Assembly: GCA_947490035.1 (NCBI GenBank)
Contig: CANLGS010000356.1
Location: 1-5,357 of the forward strand
Origin: Gemmataceae bacterium
GTDB lineage: Bacteria > Planctomycetota > Planctomycetia > Gemmatales > Gemmataceae
DNA: 5,357 nucleotides
Direction of reading: 5' to 3'
Shown: piece after piece, positions 1 to 5,357 of the stretch
Layout of the letters: every line of letters starts with the position of its first letter
Position numbering within the stretch: the stretch's first letter is position 1
Position numbers and translations under genes: made by a program
Notes under the pieces: model-generated
What the model was told of the DNA's origin: nothing
Databases searched by the model: none
What the model saw: only the letters and a program-made list of their open reading frames with translations

Positions 1-615
1 CGCGCCGCCCGCGACCCGCGGCGCCTTGAGGCCGTCGCGGTTGCTGACGAAGGCGACACGGTTCCCCGGCAGCGGCCACGGGTGCATGTTGTAGACGTGG
101 TCGGCCGACATCGCGGGCTTCACGCCGGCCACCCCCGTGTTCGGCGTCCACGTCTGCTGCGTGAGGCGCACGGGCTTGCGCGTCTTGACGTTCACCTTGT
201 ACACGTCGGCCCCGCCGCGGCGCCCGACGTCGTGGAAGTGGGAGTAGTACACCCACTGCGCGTCGAAGGACACGTAGGGGTCCGCGATCGCGCCCTTGCC
301 GCCCTCGACCAGCACCTCCTCGGTGCCGTCCGGGTGCAGGAGCATGAGGTCGGTGGGCGCGTGCAGGTTTTCGGGTTCGCCCGCGTTAGGCCACACCGGT
401 GCGACGCGCTCTTTCCTGTCGGCACCTTTCACCACCCGCGGCGCGCGGACGTAGACGATGTCGTAGTCGTACTTCACCGTCTTGTCCGTGGAGATGGCCG
501 GCGGGTCCACCTTCAGCGGGCGCTGCGGCGGCCGGGGTTCGTCGGCCGCGACCAGACCGGCAGCGAGTACCGCCAGTCCGAACGTCGCGACGATGGCGCT
601 GTGCGAGATCGACAT
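1..615 (-). CDS. HzsA-related beta-propeller (PD40/WD40-like) exported protein, N-terminal part
   Basis: The frame is open from the ATG at 615 to the window edge, giving 205 residues with the C-terminus missing. Residues 1-24 look like a Sec signal peptide: a hydrophobic stretch from Ala7 to Val22 ending LVAA, then DEPRPP. Residues 50-60 read DYDIVYVRAPR, and 89-97 DLMLLHPDG. Residues 112-125 (DPYVSFDAQWVYYS) and 187-191 (FVSNR) are typical PD40-type propeller blades. From memory this pattern fits the planctomycete 'HzsA-related protein' family, which resembles the propeller domain of the hydrazine synthase alpha subunit. The visible part has no CxxCH haem motif, so nothing here supports hydrazine synthesis. 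AAGGAG at 628-623 lies 7 bases before the ATG. The gene starts 62 bases after the frameshifted DUF1501 gene and may be co-transcribed with it. The exact role is unknown; a generic TolB-like propeller is the alternative. Confidence 0.82.
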   Translation of the reverse strand, partial: MSISHSAIVATFGLAVLAAGLVAADEPRPPQRPLKVDPPAISTDKTVKYDYDIVYVRAPRVVKGADRKERVAPVWPNAGEPENLHAPTDLMLLHPDGTEEVLVEGGKGAIADPYVSFDAQWVYYSHFHDVGRRGGADVYKVNVKTRKPVRLTQQTWTPNTGVAGVKPAMSADHVYNMHPWPLPGNRVAFVSNRDGLKAPRVAGGA

Positions 616-677
616 GGAGAGGCTCCTTCGCAAGGCGGGAAAAGTTGGCGGGAAGCGGGCGGAAGCGCTCCGCGGGG

Positions 678-2041
678 TCAACTGAACAGCGGTCGGATCA
701 CGGAACCCAAGCAGAGCTTGAGCGGGCGCCCGAGTTGGTCGATGACTTCGGTGTCGCTCGCGATTCCCAGACTGTGGTAAATCGTCGTGACGACGTCGGC
801 CGGGGTGACGGGGTTCGACGCGGGATAGGCCGCGAAGCGGTCGGACTTGCCGAGCACCTGCCCACCCTTAACGCCCGCGCCGCCCAGGACGACGGAGTAG
901 CAGCGCCCCCAGTGGCCGAGCCCGCCCTTCTCCTCGATCCGCGGGGCGCGGCCGAACTCGCCCATCCACACTACCAGCGTCTCGTCCAGCAGGCCGCGAG
1001 CCTGGAGGTCGCCGAGCAGCGCCGCGAACGCCTGATCGGTCGGCGGGAGCAACACTTTCAGGTGCTTCGTCTCTTCGTAGTGCGTGTCCCAGTTCGACGG
1101 GTCCGTGCCGTTCCAGAACACGGTGACCAACGGCACGCCGTGCTCGACCAGCCGCCGCGCGAGCAGCGTGCCCTGGCCGAACTTCGTCTTGCCATATCGC
1201 TCGCGGACGCGCTCCGGTTCGGCCTTCAGGTCGAACGCCTTGTGGAACTTCGGCGAACTCATCAGGTTGAACACCTGCTCGTAGTTGGCGCCCAGGTCGC
1301 CGGCGCCGGACGACTTCAGTTGCCCTTCCATCTGCCGCCCGAGTTTGTTCAGCAGCGCGCGCCGCTCGCCGAGCCGACCGAGGGCACGTCGGTCGGCGGG
1401 CGGAGCGCTTGCACCTCGAAGTTCGGGCGGCTCGGGTCTTGCAGCACGCGGAACGGGTCGTGCCGCTTGCCGAGGAACCCGCCGCCCTCGCCGGCGAACG
1501 TGTGCCGGTACATCTCCAGCAGCCAGACGAACGGCGGCACCGCCTGCGGCCCGGTCTGGAACCGTGACACGACCGACCCGAGGCACGGGTAGTCCTCCGA
1601 CGACGGGCGAACGTCGTCGCCCTGCACGCGCGGGCTGTGGTGCCCGGTCAGAGCCAGGTACACGCTCTGGCCGTGCGCCCCGCCGACGTAGGGGTCGGTG
1701 ACGGAGCGGATGACGGCGTACTTGTGCGCCTGCCGGGACAGCAGCGGCAGGTGGTCGCTGATCTGTAACCCCGGCACGTCGGTCGCGATCGGCTTGAAGT
1801 CGCCGCGGACCTCGGCGGGCGCGTCCGGCTTGAGATCGAAGGTCGCCAGTTGCGACGGCCCGCCGCCCATGAACAGCAGGATGCACGACTTCGCCCGGCC
1901 GAACCCGTCGGTGGATGCGCGACTCGTCGGAGCGGCCGAAGCCCGCTGCCGGAGCAACTCCGGTAAGAGCAACCCGCCGGCGCCGAGACCGCCGACGCGC
2001 AGGAAGTTCCGACGCGACACGCCGTCACAAGTCTTCGACAT
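678..2041 (-). pseudogene. Tat-exported DUF1501 protein with a -1 frameshift
   Basis: Two overlapping frames together make one DUF1501 protein of the usual size, about 454 residues. The first frame starts at the ATG at 2041 (GAGGAA at 2053-2048, 6 bases upstream). It carries a twin-arginine signal, SRRNFLR at residues 9-15, followed by a Gly/Leu-rich segment. The family motif GGGPSQLATFD is at residues 59-69. This frame runs well as far as DVPSV, then gives 8 unrelated residues and a stop at 1351-1349. The other frame resumes with RLGERRALLNKL and carries the rest of the family pattern: LLARRLVEHGVPLVTV, WDTHYEE, GEFGRAPRIEEKGGLGHWGR and SVVLGGAGVKGGQVLG. It ends in TGA at 680-678. Restoring one C at about 1376 (GTCGG to GTCCGG) joins the two exactly. 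DUF1501 proteins are of unknown function, are thought to be alkaline phosphatase-like in fold, and are usually paired with DUF1549/DUF1553 proteins. This is either a recent pseudogene or a sequencing or assembly error; no slippery heptamer is visible. Confidence 0.85.
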
Positions 2042-2079
2042 GAGAGGTTCCTCGATTCCGACTCACGCTTCTGGCAAAC

Positions 2080-2098
2080 GTCGCCGACACAGGGCGAC
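2080..2098 (-). terminator. Weak hairpin between the selenoprotein gene and the second DUF1501 gene
   Basis: On the minus strand GTCGCC (2098-2093) pairs perfectly with GGCGAC (2085-2080) around a 7-base loop. Only three T residues follow, after one G (2079-2076). It lies in the 84-base gap, 27 bases after the upstream UAA stop and just before the ribosome binding site of the next gene. It could be a weak terminator or attenuator, or a chance hairpin in GC-rich DNA. Confidence 0.25.
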
Positions 2099-2125
2099 CC
2101 TTTCGTTGCTGCCACGACGGTGCCG

Positions 2126-3562
2126 TTACTTCGGCTGCCGCTTCTTCCAGTCTTCCAGCCACTTGTCGGGATCCCAGTAGAACTCTTCGCGCTCCTTGAA
2201 CATGTAGGCGTGCATGAACGAGCGCGGGCGCCGGCGCTCCGGCGGGAGGTCGTACGCGGTCGGGTCGATCTCGAACGCGAACCCGACCGGCATCGGCGCT
2301 TCGGGCGTCGCCTCCTTCCACCCGCTGTTGCCCGCGAACCAGCGCCCGGAGTAGTCGCCCAGCACCGCCATGTCCCATCGCGTGATCTTCCCCTTCGCGC
2401 GATCGTACACGATCGTACCTTCGAGCCGGGCGTCGTAGCGGTTTTCCAGGTTCTTAACGAACTTGCGGTCGGGCCAGGTGTGAAGCGCGCTCGGCGCGGC
2501 CAGCAGCACGGACCCGTGAACGCGCATGCGGATAGTCTGTGGCGAAACCTCCTCGACTGTCACGGCGAGTTCACCGGCGCGCACGGAATCCGGCTTCCAG
2601 GATTCTTCGACGACCCAGAGCGTCTGGGGCACCAGCCCGTAGAGCCAGATCCGCTTGGCGAGCTTCGCGGGCACCGTCTGCGTCTGCCCCTTCTCGGGCT
2701 TCTCGGGAACCAGCGACTTGCACTCGTCGGCCGCGAGCCACAGCGAACTGCGCTGGCCGTGCGGCGCGTGCGTCCGCAAGCCGCCGCAGTCGTCGCCTTC
2801 GGGGTGGCGGTACTGGCCCGTGGCGCTACGGCCGAGCGGCCGGTCGTAGATCGTCAGCACCAACCCGCCGACCGGCGGCGGCAACTGCGGCTTGATGTCA
2901 CCGTCGATGGCCTTGGGCCGGCGGTCCGCTTCCGGCAGTTTCACGTACGCGTCCAGAACCTCTTGGAGTGCGGCGGCCAGTCCGTTCCGGTCCTTGACCC
3001 GCCCGGTGAGGAGTCGGCCGGACGGTGTCATCAGCACCAGTTGGGTGCCGTGCAGTCACCCGCTGCCCTCGTCCGGGTTCGGCTTCGCGCTGTAGAACCG
3101 CTTCCACGCGGCCTGGTACACGTCATCTTTGCTGTTGATGTACCAGCCCGGTGCGAAGCACACGAACTTGTCGTTGAGCAGCTTGATCGCGGCGTCGGTG
3201 TACAGGGTCGAGCCACCTGACAGGTGGTGCGAGGCGGCGCTTCAGCACACGCCCAGCGGCTCGTTATACCCGGCCCCGCCGGTGTACAGGACGACGAGCG
3301 GCCGGTCTTCCTTGGCCGCGAGCTTGCGGGCCGCGACGACATCGGTCATCCACTGAACCTGGAGGTGCCGCCACTCGGTTGCCTGCGGACGGAGCAGCGC
3401 GAACAGCTTCGGTGCGCTCTCCGGCGTGAGGTCGAGTTTGCTCGCGGGGGCGGGCTTCTTGATCGGTTCCGGAGCCGCGGCTCCGGTTTCCTTCGACGCC
3501 AAGAGCGCCGCGACCCCGAGCGCCGCGACCAGTGCGGGGTACATGAACTTTACGGGTGACAT
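2126..3562 (-). CDS. Exported thioredoxin-like protein with two in-frame UGA codons (candidate selenoprotein)
   Basis: One frame of 478 residues runs from the ATG at 3562 to TAA at 2128-2126 if the UGA codons at 3244-3242 (residue 107) and 3058-3056 (residue 169) are read through. Codons on both sides of each UGA are in the same frame and keep the same GC-rich usage. Residues 1-30 look like a signal peptide (ALVAALGVAALLA core, then TGAAAPE). Residues 75-96 contain AARKLAAKEDRPLVVLYTGG, which resembles the helix and first strand of thioredoxin-like proteins. The presumed active site follows as EPLGVCU (101-107). Next come AAIKLLNDKFVCF (124-136) and, after U169, GTQLVLMTPSGRLLTG (172-187), like the later strands of the fold. 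The region from about 200 to 478 is an uncharacterised C-terminal domain with SLWLAADE, AELAVTVEEVSPQTIRMRV and YDARLEGTIVYD segments, plus Cys259 and Cys281. I do not recognise a name for this domain. Function is inferred only as redox activity outside the cytoplasm. The alternative is a gene inactivated by two nonsense changes. Confidence is high for one continuous gene and moderate for Sec. Confidence 0.72.
3032..3050 (-). promoter_or_regulatory. Hairpin after the second UGA, poor SECIS fit
   Basis: CGGCACC (3050-3044) pairs with GGTGCTG (3038-3032), with one G-U pair, around the loop CAACT. The loop starts only 12 bases after the UGA and has no G in its first two positions, so it misses the usual bacterial SECIS criteria. 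An alternative hairpin, GGTG (3038-3035) with CACC (3027-3024), has a better spacing of 21 bases, but its loop begins CU. Confidence 0.25.
3056..3058 (-). other. Second in-frame UGA, candidate Sec codon (residue 169)
   Basis: The context is GSG-U-LHGTQ, just before the predicted strand QLVLMTP. The frame continues unbroken for 309 further residues to a UAA stop. The nearest possible start downstream (GTG at 3037) has no Shine-Dalgarno sequence and would begin in mid-domain, so independent translation of the C-terminal part is unlikely. Evidence for Sec is weaker here than at residue 107, because no hairpin fits the usual SECIS rules well. A TGG-to-TGA or CGA/GGA-to-TGA mutation cannot be excluded. 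Confidence 0.5.
3208..3232 (-). promoter_or_regulatory. Candidate bacterial SECIS hairpin
   Basis: In the mRNA CCACCU (3227-3222) pairs perfectly with AGGUGG (3218-3213) around the triloop GUC (3221-3219). A 2x2 internal loop then separates a lower 3-bp stem, UCG (3232-3230) with CGA (3210-3208). The apical loop begins 20 bases after the UGA at residue 107, and its first base is G followed by U. Published bacterial SECIS criteria, as I recall them, are a spacing of about 16-37 bases, a loop of 3-14 bases, and a G in the first two loop positions. All are met. SelB would bind this element to deliver Sec-tRNA. Confidence 0.55.
3242..3244 (-). other. First in-frame UGA, candidate Sec codon (residue 107)
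   Basis: The codon follows TGC (Cys106) in EPLGVC-U-SAAS, placed after the strand LVVLYT, where thioredoxin-like proteins carry their redox centre. The frame stays open after it and reads as the continuation of the fold (AAIKLLNDKFVC). A hairpin suited to Sec insertion lies 20 bases downstream. The gene also uses TGG for Trp, and other genes in the window use TGA as stop. Confidence 0.65.
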
Positions 3563-3568
3563 GGTTGG

Positions 3569-3574
3569 CTCCTT
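3569..3574 (-). promoter_or_regulatory. Ribosome binding site that sets the start of the selenoprotein gene
   Basis: AAGGAG lies 6 bases before the ATG at 3562. It favours that start over an in-frame ATG at 3610, which would add 16 charged residues before the signal peptide. Confidence 0.75.
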
Positions 3575-3663
3575 GTGCGAGCCGGAAAGTCGGGGCCGGT
3601 GCGGGCGCATCGGCGCGCCGTCCCTCCAGGCTGAGTCGAACGGTTAACAAGCGGTGTCGGGCG

Positions 3664-3681
3664 GGACCGGCGGGGCCGGCC
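3664..3681 (-). other. GC-rich hairpin in the leader of the selenoprotein gene
   Basis: GGCCGGC (3681-3675) pairs with GCCGGTCC (3671-3664), with one G-U pair and a 3-base loop. It lies just downstream of the -10-like element at 3698-3706. No T-run follows, so it is not a normal terminator. It may be a leader structure or chance in GC-rich DNA. Confidence 0.2.
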
Positions 3682-3697
3682 GTGGGCGGGTAAAGAG

Positions 3698-3706
3698 GGT
3701 ATACCA
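3698..3706 (-). promoter_or_regulatory. Possible extended -10 promoter in the 277-base gap
   Basis: The minus strand reads TGGTATACC, an extended -10-like element (TGn plus TATACC). No good -35 is seen; the hexamer 17 bases upstream is TGGCGG. It would start transcription around 3690 with a leader of about 130 bases before the ATG at 3562. The rest of the gap (3563-3839) holds no gene I can support. It is the longest non-coding stretch in the window and may separate two transcription units. Confidence 0.3.
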
Positions 3707-3839
3707 CAGCCGGTGTCGTACCGCCAGCACCTTCCGTCGCGCACGGCGGGTAAGGAGTGAAGCGTAAGGCCGAACTCAGGCCAGCGGCGCTCTTCGTGGA
3801 GGACAGTCTTGACGCGGGTCTCGTGGTGGGAGTCCGGCA

Positions 3840-5180
3840 TCACGCCAACTCGCTGATCGGCTCGCCGTGCGGCAGCACCGAGACCGGGCGACCGGCGGGG
3901 TTGACGAATGTCCGCGTGTGGTCGATTCCCAGGTGCTTGTAAACCGTCGCGAGCACGTCGTTCGGGTGCAGCGGCCGGTCCTTCGGCCTCTCGCCCTTGT
4001 CGTTGGTGGTGCCGATCGCCTGCCCCATCTTCAGCCCGCCGCCCGCGAGGAGGACCGACATGCTGCTCGGCCAGTGGTCGCGCCCGCCCTTGCTGATGCG
4101 CGGCGTGCGGCCGAACTCGCCCCAGGCCAGGACGACGACCTTCTTGTCCAGCCCGCGCTCGTGCAGATCCTCGATCAGCGCGGCCACGGCCGTGTCGTAC
4201 ACGGGCGCGCGCCGGGGCATGTTGTTGACGAGACCCTCGCCGTGGTCGTCCCACCCGCCGCAGCCGACCGTGACGAAACTCACCCCGGCCTCGACCAGCC
4301 GGCGGGCCAGGAGCGTGTTCTGACCCCAGGACTGCTTTTGCTCAAGAGCGGTGCCGTACTTCTCCCGGGTCCGGGGCGTTTCGCGGCTCAGGTCGAGCGC
4401 CTCACGGGCGGCCTTGCCGGTGACCATCTCGAAGGCCTGCTGCGTGAACGTGTCCATCCCCTCCATCATGCCGCTCGCGTCCACGTCGCGGCGCATCCGA
4501 TCGACGGAACCCAGCAGGGACTTGCGGTTCAGCAACCGCTCGGCGGTCAGTTCGCCCGGCACCTGCACCGCCTTCGGACCGTCCACCGGGCTCACGCCGA
4601 ACGGCTCGTACGCGGTCCCCAGGTACGCGCCGCCGCCCGGTTCGCCCTTGAAGATCCCCACCGCGGGAACGCTGACGTAGTGCGGCAGTTTGCGCCGGTC
4701 GTCCTCTCGGACCTTGGCGACGGTCGAGCCGACCGAGGGGTACAGGAAGGTGCCCTCGTTGGTGTTCGGCGGGTGCGGGTAGCCGGTGTTGAGGTTCTTG
4801 ACCGCGCTCCCGTGCCCGCTCTCCTTGTGGGCGCAGGACCGAATGACCGCGAGTTTGTCGGCGAGGGCGGCCTGCTTCGGCAGCAACTCGCTGAAGTGGA
4901 CGCCCGGAACCTTGGTTTTGATGGCCTTCCACTGACCCCGGTACTCCGCGGGCGCGTCCGGCTTCGGGTCGTAGGTCTCGAACTGCGACGGCCCGCCGTC
5001 GCACCAGAGCAGAATCACGGCGGTATCGGCCGCCGGCTTGCCGGCCGTAACCTCGGCGGCCCGCAGGCGCAGCAAGTCGGGCAGCGTGAGACCGCCCAGG
5101 CCCAGGGCACCAAGTCGCAAGAAGTCCCTACGGCTAGTGCCCTCGCAGTTGCGAGTCGCGTTGCCAGTTACTTTTAACAT
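3840..5180 (-). CDS. Tat-exported DUF1501 protein
   Basis: An intact protein of 446 residues, normal length for the DUF1501 family. The twin-arginine signal SRRDFLR is at residues 16-22, followed by GALGLGGLTLPDLL. The motif CDGGPSQFETYDPKPDAP is at 60-77. The C-terminal half carries LLARRLVEAGVSFVTV, GGWDDHGEG, WGEFGRTPRISKGGRDHWP, SVLLAGGGLKMGQAIG and HPNDVLATVYKHLGID, the usual conserved blocks. The Asp/His-rich motifs suit a metal-binding, alkaline phosphatase-like fold, but no activity is established for the family. Its start is 58 bases after the stop of a DUF1553 protein, the standard planctomycete pairing, so the two are probably co-transcribed and may act together. The start at 5180 was chosen because GGAGG precedes it by 6 bases and the Tat motif follows at once. 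An in-frame start at 5339 would overlap the upstream gene and add non-family sequence. It ends in TGA. Confidence 0.93.
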   Translation of the reverse strand: MLKVTGNATRNCEGTSRRDFLRLGALGLGGLTLPDLLRLRAAEVTAGKPAADTAVILLWCDGGPSQFETYDPKPDAPAEYRGQWKAIKTKVPGVHFSELLPKQAALADKLAVIRSCAHKESGHGSAVKNLNTGYPHPPNTNEGTFLYPSVGSTVAKVREDDRRKLPHYVSVPAVGIFKGEPGGGAYLGTAYEPFGVSPVDGPKAVQVPGELTAERLLNRKSLLGSVDRMRRDVDASGMMEGMDTFTQQAFEMVTGKAAREALDLSRETPRTREKYGTALEQKQSWGQNTLLARRLVEAGVSFVTVGCGGWDDHGEGLVNNMPRRAPVYDTAVAALIEDLHERGLDKKVVVLAWGEFGRTPRISKGGRDHWPSSMSVLLAGGGLKMGQAIGTTNDKGERPKDRPLHPNDVLATVYKHLGIDHTRTFVNPAGRPVSVLPHGEPISELA

Positions 5181-5186
5181 GAGTGC

Positions 5187-5191
5187 CCTCC
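5187..5191 (-). promoter_or_regulatory. Ribosome binding site that sets the DUF1501 start
   Basis: GGAGG lies 6 bases before the ATG at 5180. It supports that start over the longer open frame reaching 5339. Confidence 0.8.
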
Positions 5192-5238
5192 GACGAACGC
5201 TGAGCTGGAGAAGACCAGGCTTACCGCACGAGACACGG

Positions 5239-5357
5239 TCAGTGGTTGAACAGGAACTCTTTGCTGTTGAGCAGCGCCCACAGCAGGTCTTCGTAAGGCC
5301 ACTGCTTGGTGACCGCGGCCGGCTGCTTCGGGAGTTCACCCGGGGTGCCTTTCCCCA
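5239..5357 (-). CDS. DUF1549/DUF1553-type protein, C-terminal end
   Basis: The last 38 residues and the TGA stop (5241-5239) of a gene that enters from the right edge. The end reads YEDLLWALLNSKEFLFNH, the characteristic C-terminus of planctomycete DUF1553 (PSD1) proteins. These commonly also carry DUF1549 and a cytochrome c-like N-terminal domain and are secreted. Only the tail is visible, so which domains are present cannot be checked. It sits directly upstream of a DUF1501 gene, as expected for this gene pair. Confidence 0.85.
   Translation of the reverse strand, partial: GKGTPGELPKQPAAVTKQWPYEDLLWALLNSKEFLFNH

Noticed and set aside
1349..1380. Programmed -1 ribosomal frameshift in the second DUF1501 gene
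   Set aside because: No X XXY YYZ slippery heptamer is present at the frame change, and DUF1501 genes are not known to need frameshifting. Mutation or sequencing error is simpler.
399..1592. Long plus-strand open frame (397 codons) opposite the second DUF1501 gene
   Set aside because: Low-complexity Arg/Ala-rich product with no domain; the minus strand explains the region.
2126..3037. Separate gene starting at the GTG at 3037
   Set aside because: No Shine-Dalgarno sequence precedes it, it starts inside a predicted strand, and the same frame continues upstream as coding sequence through the UGA.
2120..3220. Plus-strand open frame (366 codons) opposite the selenoprotein
   Set aside because: Considered as an alternative to the interrupted minus-strand gene. 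The product shows no family pattern or signal peptide, while the minus frame has a ribosome binding site, signal peptide and fold-like segments.
2126..3562. General recoding of UGA to Trp
   Set aside because: UGA is the stop codon of both DUF1501 genes and of the DUF1553 gene in this window, and the interrupted gene itself uses TGG for Trp.
3867..5177. Long plus-strand open frame (436 codons) opposite the first DUF1501 gene
   Set aside because: It is antisense to a gene with clear family motifs. Its composition is Arg/Val/Ala-rich with no recognisable domain, as expected from the complement of GC-rich codons.

Overview
The window looks like a piece of a planctomycete chromosome, most likely Gemmataceae or a close relative. 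It is GC-rich. All genes lie on the minus strand, so they read from high to low coordinates. The gene families are typical of Planctomycetota: DUF1553, Tat-exported DUF1501 proteins, and an HzsA-related beta-propeller protein. The taxonomic call is an inference from gene content only.

Layout in transcription order: (1) 5357-5239, the last 38 residues of a DUF1549/DUF1553-type protein. (2) 5180-3840, an intact Tat-exported DUF1501 protein. (3) A 277-base gap (3839-3563) holding a weak promoter candidate. (4) 3562-2126, an exported thioredoxin-like protein whose frame is crossed by two in-frame UGA codons (residues 107 and 169). (5) 2041-678, a second DUF1501 protein broken by a -1 frameshift near 1374-1377. 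(6) 615-1, the N-terminal 205 residues of an HzsA-related protein that leaves the window. Gaps inside the two blocks are 58, 84 and 62 bases, and every start in the window has a purine-rich ribosome binding site, which suggests operon-like organisation.

The main point of interest is gene 4. An ordinary ORF caller would split it into a short N-terminal ORF and a C-terminal ORF with no credible start. Read through both UGA codons it is one 478-residue protein with a signal peptide, a thioredoxin-like domain and a conserved-looking C-terminal region, ending in UAA. The first UGA follows a Cys codon. It is followed at 20 bases by a perfect 6-bp hairpin with a GUC loop, which fits the published bacterial SECIS rules. 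UGA is the normal stop of both DUF1501 genes here, so a general UGA=Trp code is unlikely. The favoured reading is a selenoprotein with two selenocysteines. The alternative is a decayed gene with two nonsense changes, which the frameshift in the next gene makes worth taking seriously.

All five products appear to be exported (Sec signals on the selenoprotein and the HzsA-related protein, Tat signals on both DUF1501 proteins, and DUF1553 proteins are usually secreted). The cluster could therefore be an extracytoplasmic redox or polymer-handling set, but no biochemical role can be assigned from the sequence.
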